Part shown: one piece after another, positions 1 through 8,901 of the stretch | How positions within the stretch are numbered: position 1 is the stretch's first letter | Layout of the letters: every line of letters begins with the position of its first letter | Assembly: GCA_965224605.1 (NCBI GenBank) | Contig: CBDCZP010000005.1 | Span: 62,001-126,000, forward strand | DNA length: 64,000 nucleotides | Origin: HyVt-477 sp965224605 | GTDB taxonomy: Bacteria; Pseudomonadota; Gammaproteobacteria; Thiotrichales; Thiotrichaceae | Direction: 5' to 3' | The notes under the pieces: generated by a model | Database searches by the model: none | Told to the model about the DNA's origin: nothing | What the model saw: the letters and a program-made list of their open reading frames with translations, nothing else | Made by a program: the position numbers and the translations under genes

Positions 1-64
1 TATTTGGTACTGGTTTTGCGCCATTTCGGGGTGGCCCAATGAATTATCTCAGATCTAAAACAGC

Positions 65-3000
65 TTAATGATATTCAGGACAAGTCTTTTGATAAGGAAA
101 CGTTGAACCTATATATTCTTTCCATTCTTCATGGGTCAAATTTCTTCCCGCATATCTACAAGCCTTACTTTCCAAATCATCAAAAAAATGCTCCAAATCA
201 ATATAACCGTAGCCTTCATCCAAGCTTTTGGTCACAAAAGCTATACTTTCTCCAGGTAAACCTTTCGATTCTAACGGCACACTTGTTTCTGGTGAAAAGG
301 TTAGTCTTTTTATAATAGAAGTTTGAGATTTCAAATCCCATAGCGATAACGTTTTATCCTTAACGAACCATACCATTGAGACATCCCTTGTAAGAAACCC
401 CTGTGCTCCGCCTAATTTAAAATTAGGTAAAGGAGCTTGTGTCAATGCATTTTTCATATGGAGGCCTGATATGGAATCCACTTCAACTAATAAATTAGTA
501 GTAGGCACGGCATAATACTTAGTATATTTTCTCTCATATTCTGACAATAATAAATCTATGTTTTCAACAGGCTTAGGTATTATTTTTCCAGTTCGGATAT
601 CCCAGTAAACAGTTGTCTTATTATCTTTGTCATGGCTTTCAACCAATTTTCCATTTTTAGAGAATTTTAAGGAAGTAGCACTATTTATAGTATGTTGAAA
701 TGGTAGCGAGTTAGCTTCTGATGAACTGGCAAGTTTTCCAGTCTGTAGATTCCAAAAATCTATTGAGTTAGTATTCCAGTTGCTCTGTACGAGATAATGA
801 CTATCTGGAGAAAAGACCAAAGATAAACCAGACTGATCCTTTTCACTAAGCGTAAGTTGATGAATAATTTTTTGGGTTTTCAAATCCACTATTTGAATAA
901 ATTTTTTCTGATCCTCGATAACCAGTAAGATTTTCCCATTGGGACTTAATAGAGATCCATCGAATTTAAAACCCTCGGATAACTGGATGGTAGTGGGTTT
1001 GATGTGAGTAAAATTGGCTATATTCCAGATAACAACCTTGCCATTTTTTTTATCATTCATTACCAATATTTTACTATCTCTGGAGAATTGTGATTGCGCG
1101 ATATAACCAAAAAAATCAGCAGCAGCTTTTTGCACTAACTCAAGATGAGGAATCGGACGGGCGTTTACGATATCCCAGAAACGAAGCGTTTTGTTTTTGA
1201 AGTCAGATGTAACTAGTAGCTTATTATCAGGTGATTGAGCCATACGAGTAATCAGATGTGTCTGAGGAAGTTTAATAATACGGGGAACTGGGGCATGTCC
1301 TGATTCCAATGTCCAAAAAACTAATTCCTTTGATATCTCATCATATGTTATTAGCGCGTTATGCTGTTCGCCCTGAATATATTTGATCAGCTTTCTCTTA
1401 TGCTTATATTTCAGATCGCTTGTATGTCTCCTGTTTCGATACAGAATATTTGAGTTGATCATACTTCCTGTTTTAGGATCCCAAAAGATAAGGTTTCGAT
1501 TGTTAAAATCCTGCGTAACAAAAATTTCATCATTCGAAGTAAACCACCCTTGGATCAAGCTGCCATGTTCTTTCGGTAAAGGTATGGGCTTTGCAAATAC
1601 CGGACGGGATGTGGATAGATTCCAGAAAACCAGATTTCGCCTTGTTTTATCCATTGTCGCAAGAAAACGTCCATCATTGCTAAATGTACGGAATCCATTA
1701 GGCTCATGATTAGCCAAACGAATAGGTCTTTTTGTCGTCGCGTTACCTGTTGCTATATCCCAAAACAAAATATCTTTAACATCAGTATTTTGTGAGAACA
1801 TGAAACGGCCATCTGGACTAAAACCAAAAGCATTTATATACGGTTCATGTCCATCAGGAAACTTGCTAATTGGAGCTTTTAGTTTTTCCGTGGCAATATC
1901 CCAAAATGCCAATGTATCGGTAGTTATATCGTAGGTTACCAGTACCTTTCCATTATGAGTAAAGTTGATGCTGTGAGCTTTATGTTCACTCGGTAGTCTA
2001 ATAACTCTCTGGGTAAGAGGAAAACCCGTTTTTACGTTCCATACCACAAGAGACTTGTTATCTTTATCTACAGAAACCAAAAGTTCACGAGTGGGACTGA
2101 ATACATTTGTCCGACCAGTACATTGATTTTCATGGGTTACTGCCTTCAGTTGATGCCCTTCTGGTGCTTTATGTGCAGAACCACTTATTATTTTGTTGGT
2201 ATCAAGATCAACAAAGGATAATGTGTTTTTTTCTTCATCGATAATAACCTTAACGGAATCGTAGGGACTGATATCACAACCCAAGTATGAAGAGGATTTT
2301 AACTTAGGTACATAATCTTTAGCTATTTCCCCTGTTTTTGGATTCCAGGCCAGGCTTGTTCCCTCTTTAGTATTCTTTGTAAGAAAGTATTTTGAATCCC
2401 GAGTAAATTCGACAAAATCAATATCCTTTTTGTTACTTTGTATTTCGAAGCGCTTACCCGGTTTTTTTAAATCCCAAAAGGTAAGGTATCCATCTTTGGT
2501 ATACGTACCGAGTGTGTCTCCATCTGGGCTTTTTGCTGCACCATAAAATGTTGTGAAAAAAGGTAATTCTCTACCATTAATAATGCTTGCCAGATGTGTG
2601 TAATTTTGAACCCAATTTCCGCCTAGTGGTTTCTCGAATTCCAGACCTTGTCTTGCCAGAAGAATAGCCAAGGCACTTTTTTCAGGAGGCAGACTTAGGG
2701 AGGCTGTATACATATTATTGATTGCAATCTGTTTATTTCTAAATTCAGCTACGTTTGTCTGCTCTTGAGCATTAAAGTAGAATCCGATGGATACGACTAC
2801 AGTAGTGATTAGGAGTAATAAACCCAGTAAGGCCGCCACTTTTAGTCGTCGAGATTTTGCAACCTTTTTAGCTTGCGCTTGGCGACTTGTTGTAAGCAGG
2901 GATTTTTCTATCCCATCCCAGTATTGTGTTCCTTCTTTTCCTTGTTCAACAATCGTTAGATCATGATCATCCAGTACGGGGCGAACTTCTTGTTCATCAC

Positions 3001-4921
3001 TCGCTATCCATTCGGTTTTCCGAGTATTCATGATACGCCGAGCACGTTGTCCCGGCAGGTCTGAAGCATCGTATTGTTCACGTATATGCGCAGCCAAGGT
3101 ATCGTGAGCAAGTCTGGTTGACTTGCTTTTCCCTTGTCTTATACCCGTGTCGGGTTCGATCAGAAGATAATGAGCGATTAGACTATTCTTGATTTCTTCT
3201 CGATAGCTTATATGTCCATATTGTGTGTCATAACTATCATTTTCAAGCGTTGATGCTAGTGACTTTGAGTTGGTATGAGCGTATAGAATATCAAGCAGGA
3301 GGCCACTCTTTTTCGCTTTTTCTGCATTGGCTGTGAGTTTCCCAATCGCACGAATTTGTTGATCCAAAAAATCGGTTAACAATAAACCTTGCTTGCGTAG
3401 CTCTTCGTATAAGGAAAGTGAAAAAACACGTGTTCGCTGGTTCTCTACCCTATCCCACATTTTGGAAAGAATGATCTGCAAAATGGGCGCAATACTAGAT
3501 TTGTTATCCGTCACTAAATCATCAGCAATAATTCCTGCTAGTGTTCCATCCTCAGGATTTTCAAGCTGCAATTGATATTTTTTCTGTAGACGTGGCTGTT
3601 GAGGAATACCTTCGATGATTTCAATGATATTTCTTTTGCCCAAAGGTTTTAGCAAATAGTCTAATTGAGCGACTTCTTTTGCTGAACATGCTTCATGGAA
3701 TTCAGAAAACCACTCCTTCCTCAAACTAAGGATGAGTTTGCCCTTGGGTCGGTTCTGGGATGATGAATAAAAAAGCTTTTTTACGCTATCTACAAAATTT
3801 ATTAAAGCCAATGGCAAATTCGTGTTGTCATCAACTTCATTTTCGTTAAAACACAATTCTTCCATTTGATCGAAGATCAAAATCAATGGCTTTCCTTCAT
3901 TGTCCTTCTCTTGAGCTAACCATGTTGATAAAGGGTCTGTTGAATCGAAAATCTTATTCAAGATGGGAAGAGCATTTTCGTCACTTGATGAGAAGCGATG
4001 GTAGTAGGTTTGATAAGTAACGCTTTGTTTAGAAGACTCTAACCGGGGGATCAGTCCTGCTTGTAAAAATGAGGATTTACCCACTCCTGTTTGTCCATGC
4101 AAAAGAATGACGGGTTCTACTGCATCAAGGTAATCATAGATATCTAGAATAGCTTGACAACGCCCAAAGAAAATCTCGGCATCTTGCTGCTTAAAGTAGT
4201 ATAGATTTTTATATGGTGAAGTGGGTAATTCTCGTTGCGCAAGTTGTGGCAACTGTTTGCAAGCATTAGCTACCCAACTTAATTTCCACTGGTGTTGCTC
4301 AGCATCATTAATCGGATAAATAAACCACGGAACGATATCCGATTGGTCTGCTGTAGGAAGTTTTAGAGACCGAAGATGCTTGTCATCAGGGTGGATAGTG
4401 GCATCAATACTTTGTGTTGCTTGATCAAAGGCTGCTTGTATAGACAGGTTTTGTACTAATAATGCTTGATAAAAAAAGTCAGAAAACCTACCGGCCTGTT
4501 TGTCATTAATCGGCTCCGTAGTTCCAATGAGTGATGGAATTCCTATAGAAGCAAATGCATTAATTTGAGCTTGATTGTCGCATCCGTTTAAAAAAATAAA
4601 TTGTAATTGATGACATTTTTTTAATACAGCGACCAAACCTTCAGCGTTTATTTGCCCTTCATCTAAATACCATAATTGGTCATCTGTATGACCAGAAAAG
4701 TGAAGAGCAAGTAGCCTCTCACTATTTCTATGAATAAGATTTAGTAAGGAATCAGCGTCTGAAAAGGGAAGTAATTGAACTTCAATGTCATATTCACTTA
4801 TAGCACGATCAAAAACTTCTTTAATATTGTTCGTTTCTTCTGGAATATTAGATAAGTAGGATACTTTATCATTTGCATAAACAAACAAGACAAGAGGGAG
4901 CTGCTCTTTGGACTGAGCCAT
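65..4921 (-). CDS. CHAT protease - STAND NTPase - WD40 signalling protein
   Basis: This 1618-residue protein has a modular signalling or conflict architecture. Residues 1-200 form a CHAT (caspase-like) domain with a visible His-Cys dyad: HFSGH (H78) and LNGCD (C114), each after a hydrophobic strand. Residues 240-620 form a STAND-type NTPase with Walker A GQTGVGKSS (276-284) and Walker B LILIFDQMEE (D351). A basic stretch and one membrane helix follow (about 693-716). The C-terminal 850 residues hold about 14 WD40-like blades marked by FWD/FWN motifs, enough for two seven-blade propellers. The inferred model is that the propeller senses a ligand, the STAND module oligomerises and the CHAT protease is activated. 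Family knowledge links such proteins to prokaryotic immunity or programmed death. No protease substrate is identifiable. The ATG start is preceded by only a weak SD. The FecR-like genes upstream lie on the same strand. Confidence 0.85.
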   Translation of the reverse strand: MAQSKEQLPLVLFVYANDKVSYLSNIPEETNNIKEVFDRAISEYDIEVQLLPFSDADSLLNLIHRNSERLLALHFSGHTDDQLWYLDEGQINAEGLVAVLKKCHQLQFIFLNGCDNQAQINAFASIGIPSLIGTTEPINDKQAGRFSDFFYQALLVQNLSIQAAFDQATQSIDATIHPDDKHLRSLKLPTADQSDIVPWFIYPINDAEQHQWKLSWVANACKQLPQLAQRELPTSPYKNLYYFKQQDAEIFFGRCQAILDIYDYLDAVEPVILLHGQTGVGKSSFLQAGLIPRLESSKQSVTYQTYYHRFSSSDENALPILNKIFDSTDPLSTWLAQEKDNEGKPLILIFDQMEELCFNENEVDDNTNLPLALINFVDSVKKLFYSSSQNRPKGKLILSLRKEWFSEFHEACSAKEVAQLDYLLKPLGKRNIIEIIEGIPQQPRLQKKYQLQLENPEDGTLAGIIADDLVTDNKSSIAPILQIILSKMWDRVENQRTRVFSLSLYEELRKQGLLLTDFLDQQIRAIGKLTANAEKAKKSGLLLDILYAHTNSKSLASTLENDSYDTQYGHISYREEIKNSLIAHYLLIEPDTGIRQGKSKSTRLAHDTLAAHIREQYDASDLPGQRARRIMNTRKTEWIASDEQEVRPVLDDHDLTIVEQGKEGTQYWDGIEKSLLTTSRQAQAKKVAKSRRLKVAALLGLLLLITTVVVSIGFYFNAQEQTNVAEFRNKQIAINNMYTASLSLPPEKSALAILLARQGLEFEKPLGGNWVQNYTHLASIINGRELPFFTTFYGAAKSPDGDTLGTYTKDGYLTFWDLKKPGKRFEIQSNKKDIDFVEFTRDSKYFLTKNTKEGTSLAWNPKTGEIAKDYVPKLKSSSYLGCDISPYDSVKVIIDEEKNTLSFVDLDTNKIISGSAHKAPEGHQLKAVTHENQCTGRTNVFSPTRELLVSVDKDNKSLVVWNVKTGFPLTQRVIRLPSEHKAHSINFTHNGKVLVTYDITTDTLAFWDIATEKLKAPISKFPDGHEPYINAFGFSPDGRFMFSQNTDVKDILFWDIATGNATTKRPIRLANHEPNGFRTFSNDGRFLATMDKTRRNLVFWNLSTSRPVFAKPIPLPKEHGSLIQGWFTSNDEIFVTQDFNNRNLIFWDPKTGSMINSNILYRNRRHTSDLKYKHKRKLIKYIQGEQHNALITYDEISKELVFWTLESGHAPVPRIIKLPQTHLITRMAQSPDNKLLVTSDFKNKTLRFWDIVNARPIPHLELVQKAAADFFGYIAQSQFSRDSKILVMNDKKNGKVVIWNIANFTHIKPTTIQLSEGFKFDGSLLSPNGKILLVIEDQKKFIQIVDLKTQKIIHQLTLSEKDQSGLSLVFSPDSHYLVQSNWNTNSIDFWNLQTGKLASSSEANSLPFQHTINSATSLKFSKNGKLVESHDKDNKTTVYWDIRTGKIIPKPVENIDLLLSEYERKYTKYYAVPTTNLLVEVDSISGLHMKNALTQAPLPNFKLGGAQGFLTRDVSMVWFVKDKTLSLWDLKSQTSIIKRLTFSPETSVPLESKGLPGESIAFVTKSLDEGYGYIDLEHFFDDLESKACRYAGRNLTHEEWKEYIGSTFPYQKTCPEYH

Positions 4922-5266
4922 TATCTTAATCCGTTAGAAGACAGGTTCATATATCTTTCTTTTCCGGTTAGTTACCAGATAGATAAAAAGGGGGATGTGC
5001 TAAGACATATAATCTCAGTATTATAAATATCAATGCAAGCTTTTTATTTACACAAATAGCTTACCACTATTAGCTTACCATTATGGAAAGTAGAATTTAT
5101 TCAGAGCTGTGTGTCTGAAGATGATAAGCGGTGGGAATAATTGAAAAGGAAATAGCTCTATTATTACTGCATAACCAATACCCATAATTATACAGATATA
5201 ACACAACTAACAACTGGCAGACAATCTGCCAATTTAATAAGCATCACTTCGTTAGCATGACCATTG
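4922..5266. other. 345-bp intergenic region upstream of the CHAT-STAND gene
   Basis: No gene is visible. The stretch is AT-rich and should hold the CHAT-STAND promoter unless that gene is read through from the FecR-like gene. A near-duplicated short motif (AGCTTACCACTATT / AGCTTACCATTATG) lies near 5050-5085. No convincing terminator is seen after the FecR-like gene. Confidence 0.4.
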
Positions 5267-6601
5267 TTACATAGGACTAGTCGGAGTGTCGCTCGGTGTT
5301 GGCGTTGGTGTTGGCGTTGGCGTTGGCGTTGGCGTTGGCGTTGGCGTTGGCGTTGGCGTTGGCGTTGGCGTTGGCGTTGGCGTTGGCGTTGGCGTTGGCG
5401 TTGGCGTTGGCGTTGGCGTTGGCGTTGGCGTTGGCGTTGGCGTTGGCGTTGGCGTTGGCGTTGGCGTTGGCGTTGGCGTTGGCGTTGGCGTTGGCGTTGG
5501 CGTTGGCGTTGGCGTTGGCGTTGGCGTTGGCGTTGGCGTTGGCGTTGGCGTTGGCGTTGGCGTTGGCGTTGGCGTTGGCGTTGGCGTTGGCGTTGGCGTT
5601 GGCGTTGGCGTTGGCGTTGGCGTTGGCGTTGGCGTTGGCGTTGGCGTTGGCGTTGGCGTTGGCGTTGGCGTTGGCGTTGGCGTTGGCGTTGGCGTTGGCG
5701 TTGGCGTTGGCGTTGGCGTTGGCGTTGGCGTTGGCGTTGGCGTTGGCGTTGGCGTTGGCGTTGGCGTTGGCGTTGGCGTTGGCGTTGGCGTTGGCGTTGG
5801 CGTTGGCGTTGGCGTTGGCGTTGGCGTTGGCGTTGGCGTTGGCGTTGGCGTTGGCGTTGGCGTTGGCGTTGGCGTTGGCGTTGGCGTTGGCGTTGGCGTT
5901 GGCGTTGGCGTTGGCGTTGGCGTTGGCGTTGGCGTTGGCGTTGGCGTTGGCGTTGGCGTTGGCGTTGGCGTTGGCGTTGGCGTTGGCGTTGGCGTTGGCG
6001 TTGGCGTTGGCGTTGGCGTTGGCGTTGGCGTTGGCGTTGGCGTTGGCGTTGGCGTTGGCGTTGGCGTTGCTGGGTTACTGCTTGAAGAGCTATTTGCAAG
6101 TACTGCCACGCCAACGGCTCCTGCAGCCATCCGTCCTAGGACAGCGGCCGATAGTGGCGACACAGCAGCCGGTGCAGAACCTGAAACGGCTACAGGCACT
6201 GGGCCTTTACCCAGTTTTACTTTACATGCATTACATTCAGCTTCTGCAAGGTTGCTATCAATTCTTTTAATTTTGTAGTTCTTGTTTTCTATTGCTTTCA
6301 AGTCAGAAGCTTTAGCTAGCTTTGCTGGAGCGCAAGGGTTCTTTTTAGAGACAACAACTTCTTGACTTGTTTCTACATAACTCTCACAACTATCGTACTT
6401 GAGTTTAACTTTACCTTTTAAGGATCGTACAATATCTCCCTCTTCCAAGATCATGCCACGCTGTGCAACATACTTGTTACTAGCACGTTCAATCACGGCT
6501 TTACCGCTAATAGAAGTGATCTGGGCGACTTCTGCTTGTGCAACACCTGCGACAACCAATAACACTGTGACAGAGCATGCTTGAAAAACTTTGGTTACCA
6601 T
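5267..6601 (-). CDS. Secreted FecR-like protein with a 128-unit Thr-Pro stalk
   Basis: The 444-residue product starts with a clear signal peptide (about 1-23, ending AGVAQA). Residues 24-140 resemble the SH3-like periplasmic FecR fold, with the family-like LEEGDIVRSLKGKVKLKYD stretch. This part has four cysteines (SCES, NPCA, CNAC), shared with the paralogue at 6864-7358. A short Gly/Ala/Val-rich hydrophobic segment (about 150-170) follows, then SSSSSNPA and about 256 residues of uninterrupted Thr-Pro repeat, ending SDTPTSPM. Thr-Pro tracts usually form stiff extended stalks, so an envelope-exposed domain or spacer is inferred. The gene is on the CHAT-STAND strand, 345 bp upstream of it. Repeat length may be mis-assembled, but any hexamer change keeps the frame. 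Confidence 0.75.
   Translation of the reverse strand: MVTKVFQACSVTVLLVVAGVAQAEVAQITSISGKAVIERASNKYVAQRGMILEEGDIVRSLKGKVKLKYDSCESYVETSQEVVVSKKNPCAPAKLAKASDLKAIENKNYKIKRIDSNLAEAECNACKVKLGKGPVPVAVSGSAPAAVSPLSAAVLGRMAAGAVGVAVLANSSSSSNPATPTPTPTPTPTPTPTPTPTPTPTPTPTPTPTPTPTPTPTPTPTPTPTPTPTPTPTPTPTPTPTPTPTPTPTPTPTPTPTPTPTPTPTPTPTPTPTPTPTPTPTPTPTPTPTPTPTPTPTPTPTPTPTPTPTPTPTPTPTPTPTPTPTPTPTPTPTPTPTPTPTPTPTPTPTPTPTPTPTPTPTPTPTPTPTPTPTPTPTPTPTPTPTPTPTPTPTPTPTPTPTPTPTPTPTPTPTPTPTPTPTPTPTPTPTPTPTPTPSDTPTSPM
5298..6065. repeat. Hexanucleotide microsatellite (GTTGGC)128
   Basis: There are 768 bp of GTTGGC units, exactly 128 by count, with one variant unit (GTTGGT, second position). The hexamer has no stop codon in any of six frames, so long artificial reading frames (GVGV, LALA, RWRW, RQRQ) appear on both strands. 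Only the minus-strand Thr-Pro frame is joined to a signal peptide and domain. Near-perfect identity implies recent expansion by slippage or homogenisation. Confidence 0.97.
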
Positions 6602-6790
6602 GATTTGATACCTTATCTGAGAGGTTATGTTTCATTTGTTTTTTATAACAAACATTAAACAAATTCTTCAGAACTTAAGCAACAATAGACGGATTACTTA
6701 AGAATAAGCTCAGATAAACGGCGTTTCGGATCCAATCCAGTCAAACACAGAAAGTAGAAAGTAGAAATGAAATAGAAGTACTGCATGCAT

Positions 6791-6820
6791 AAAAAAAGCA
6801 GAGTATAAAGACTCTGCTTC
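6791..6820 (-). terminator. Intrinsic terminator after the FecR-like paralogue
   Basis: On the minus strand an AGCAGAGT / ACTCTGCT stem with a short AT-rich loop is followed by a run of seven T. It lies about 45 bp past the stop at 6864 and separates this gene from the FecR-PT gene, so the two paralogues probably have separate transcripts. Confidence 0.8.
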
Positions 6821-6863
6821 TTTACTATTGTATATGTTCCTTAAAAACACATATGATCAAGAA

Positions 6864-7358
6864 CTATGGACTAGCTGGCTTATTACTATTACCGCTAACC
6901 GCTGCGCCAACGGCTCCAGCACCTGCCAAACCCTTTAACAAAGAACCTGAAATCCCAGGAACTGCACTAGCAAGGTCTACCTTACAAGCATTACAATTTG
7001 CAGCAGCGAGATTGCTATCAATTCGTTGAATTTTATAGTTTTTACCGGCGATATCCTTGAGATCTGAAGCTTTAGCAAGTTTAGCCGCCGGACAAGGGGT
7101 TGCTTTAGAGACTGCTACTTCTTTAGATTCTTCAATAGAACTAACGCAATTAGCATATTTAAGTTTAACGTTACCTTTTAAAGAACGGACAATATCCCCT
7201 TCTTCTAAAACCATGCCACGTTGTGCTAAATACCGATGCTCCGCTCTTTCAACAATAGCCTTACCATCAATTGATATAATTTGTGCAACTGACGCTTGAG
7301 CCACACCCCCAAACGTTAGTGCTGAAATAGTGCTAGCTAAAATAATATTCTTTATCAT
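6864..7358 (-). CDS. Secreted FecR-like protein, short paralogue
   Basis: This 164-residue protein has a signal peptide (MIKNIILAS..VAQA) and a FecR-like periplasmic domain clearly related to the gene at 5267-6601. It shares SVAQIISIDGKAIVERAEH, QRGMVLEEGDIVRSLKGNVK and the same four-cysteine pattern, including CNAC. It ends in a Gly/Ala-rich hydrophobic segment followed by NSNKPASP, exactly where the paralogue's Thr-Pro stalk begins. It therefore looks like the ancestral unit before repeat expansion. The start is ATG at 7358 with AGGGG upstream; an in-frame start 27 bp further out lacks support. Function is unknown. Paralogy and adjacency suggest a tandem duplication. Confidence 0.75.
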   Translation of the reverse strand: MIKNIILASTISALTFGGVAQASVAQIISIDGKAIVERAEHRYLAQRGMVLEEGDIVRSLKGNVKLKYANCVSSIEESKEVAVSKATPCPAAKLAKASDLKDIAGKNYKIQRIDSNLAAANCNACKVDLASAVPGISGSLLKGLAGAGAVGAAVSGNSNKPASP

Positions 7359-7594
7359 AATATGACCCCTTATGTGTAAGTACAATTTCTCAATGGTTTG
7401 TGATGGTGTATGACAATATTAAGCTTTCAAAGTTCGAAAAACTGGGCAAAACCAAAGATAGAATAAACGCCCTGACACTATGAAAGTAATCTTATAAGTG
7501 ATAATAGTATGAATATTAACTGAAGACAAGCACTATAAGTATCCAATACACTTACTTAAGCTTATTAATCAGTACTATAATTCGATACGACAGT

Positions 7595-7939
7595 TCAACC
7601 TGGAGGCCATTTCATATTTCGTCCTGCCAACACATGCAAGTGTATATGAAATACAGTTTGCCCAGCTGACTTGCCGCAGTTCATAACTGTTCTGTATCCT
7701 TCATCAGCAAGCCCTGCTTCCTTTGCTAACGCTTTTGCCGCTAAAAACATCTTACCCATTAACATATCATCCTCTGTAGTCACGTCATTGATAGTGGAAA
7801 TATGTTTCTTGGGAATAACCAGATTATGCATAGGCGCTTGAGGATTGATGTCTTTAAAGGCAATAACATACTCATCTTCATACAGTAACTCGGCAGGAAT
7901 TTCTCCAGCGACAATTTTACAAAACAGACAATCCGACAT
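7595..7939 (-). CDS. hinT: HIT family purine nucleoside phosphoramidase
   Basis: The 114-residue protein matches HinT over its whole length. It opens with CLFCKIVAGEIPAELLYED and carries the histidine triad HIHLH (H98, H100, H102) that hydrolyses adenosine phosphoramidates and AMP-amino acid adducts. It is cytosolic. The C-terminal WPPG is typical of bacterial HinT. The gene sits downstream of recR on the same strand with about 50 bp between them, so cotranscription is possible. Start is ATG at 7939. Confidence 0.95.
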   Translation of the reverse strand: MSDCLFCKIVAGEIPAELLYEDEYVIAFKDINPQAPMHNLVIPKKHISTINDVTTEDDMLMGKMFLAAKALAKEAGLADEGYRTVMNCGKSAGQTVFHIHLHVLAGRNMKWPPG

Positions 7940-7991
7940 CGCTATTTCCTCAGTCCATAAAGGTTAAAATATTTAAATACTGTACATACCA

Positions 7992-8588
7992 CTAATAATC
8001 TCTGCGCCCTTCAAAAGCATGGGACAACGTGCCGCTATCCACATATCCGAGTTCACCACCGATCGGCACACCATGCGCTATTCGTGTAGTCTTAATCTCC
8101 CGTTTAGCCGCTAGTTGGCTAATATAATGAGCTGTGACTTCACCTTCTACCGATGGGTTGGTTGCCAAAATCAATTCTCCGATGCCCCCCTGATCAAGCC
8201 GCATCTCCAACTGATCCAAACCTAAATCTTCAGGGCCAATACCATCCAGTGGTGATAACTTGCCCAACAACACAAAATAATAACCCCGATAATGCGCGGC
8301 TTGTTCTATTGCTAACACGTCAGATGGACTTTCAACAATACATAGTTGTGATTGATCACGAGCAGGATTCGCACAAATTCGACAAAGCTCATTTTCAGTT
8401 AATGTCCTGCATTGCTTGCAGTGACCCACCTTATCAATAGCAATGGATAAAGCTTCGGATAGTTTTTTCCCCGCAGGCCGGTCGTTTTCAAGTATATGAA
8501 ACGCCATTCTCTGAGCGGTACGCGCACCTACCCCAGGCAGACATTTCAGCGAATCAATCAAATCCTTTAATAACGAGGTTTCTTCCAT
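7992..8588 (-). CDS. recR: Recombination protein RecR
   Basis: This 198-residue protein acts with RecF and RecO to load RecA at gaps. It has the N-terminal HhH stretch CLPGVGARTAQRMAF, a four-cysteine zinc module (CKQC...CRIC) and a Toprim domain with ESPSDVLAIE. The start is placed at the ATG at 8588 because EETSLLKDLIDSLKCLPGVG aligns with the usual RecR N-terminus; an in-frame TTG 42 bp upstream would add residues absent from the family. It belongs to the conserved ffs-dnaX-ybaB-recR order. Unusually, a 286-bp repeat composite (8615-8900) separates it from ybaB. Confidence 0.95.
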   Translation of the reverse strand: MEETSLLKDLIDSLKCLPGVGARTAQRMAFHILENDRPAGKKLSEALSIAIDKVGHCKQCRTLTENELCRICANPARDQSQLCIVESPSDVLAIEQAAHYRGYYFVLLGKLSPLDGIGPEDLGLDQLEMRLDQGGIGELILATNPSVEGEVTAHYISQLAAKREIKTTRIAHGVPIGGELGYVDSGTLSHAFEGRRDY

Positions 8589-8614
8589 ATGCACGTTGGA
8601 TAAATTAATAGCTA

Positions 8615-8900
8615 TAGGGACTCTGATCAAGTCTAAACTTTATGGAAGCGATATTTGCACAGTCTCTTTATAGCTTCAACTTAAGGTACGGATTATAAAT
8701 AACCGTACTGCGAGCCTGAAGAGGTTGTGCAAGTATTAAGCAAAATCTCATTTGTAGGGTGTGCCGAGGTACGAGGCGCACCATAAGCTGTTGATTCATG
8801 GTGCGCCTCCTTCGTCGGCACACCCTACATAAGGAATACTTGCACAGTCTCTAAAGGCTCACCTCCAATACAAAAGGAACTTGATCAGTTTCCTTAACTA
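8615..8900. mobile_element. Composite MITE-like element (family B) between recR and ybaB
   Basis: The ends are inverted copies of a GGAAACTGATCAAGTC-like motif (about 8617-8635 and 8880-8898), related to the termini of the elements at 23963-24085 and 37974-38091. The interior carries a GAGCCTGAAG core and GTACGGATTATAAATAACCGTAC hairpin-like sequence typical of family B. A family C hairpin (8753-8829) lies inside it, flanked by inverted AAGTATT/AATACTT sequence. No transposase is encoded. Confidence 0.6.
8753..8829. repeat. Family C hairpin repeat nested in the composite element
   Basis: This 77-bp inverted repeat has TGTAGGGTGTGCCGA and TCGGCACACCCTACA ends plus internal GGCGCACCAT / ATGGTGCGCC arms, so it can form a long imperfect hairpin. 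A fragment of the same end (GTAGGGTGTGAT) occurs downstream of argS near 13290. Confidence 0.8.
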
Positions 8901-8901
8901 A

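Noticed and set aside
5264..6278. Long frames in the GTTGGC tract encoding GVGV, LALA, RWRW or RQRQ on both strands
   Set aside because: They arise because the hexamer has no stop in any frame. Only the Thr-Pro frame joins a signal peptide and a domain.
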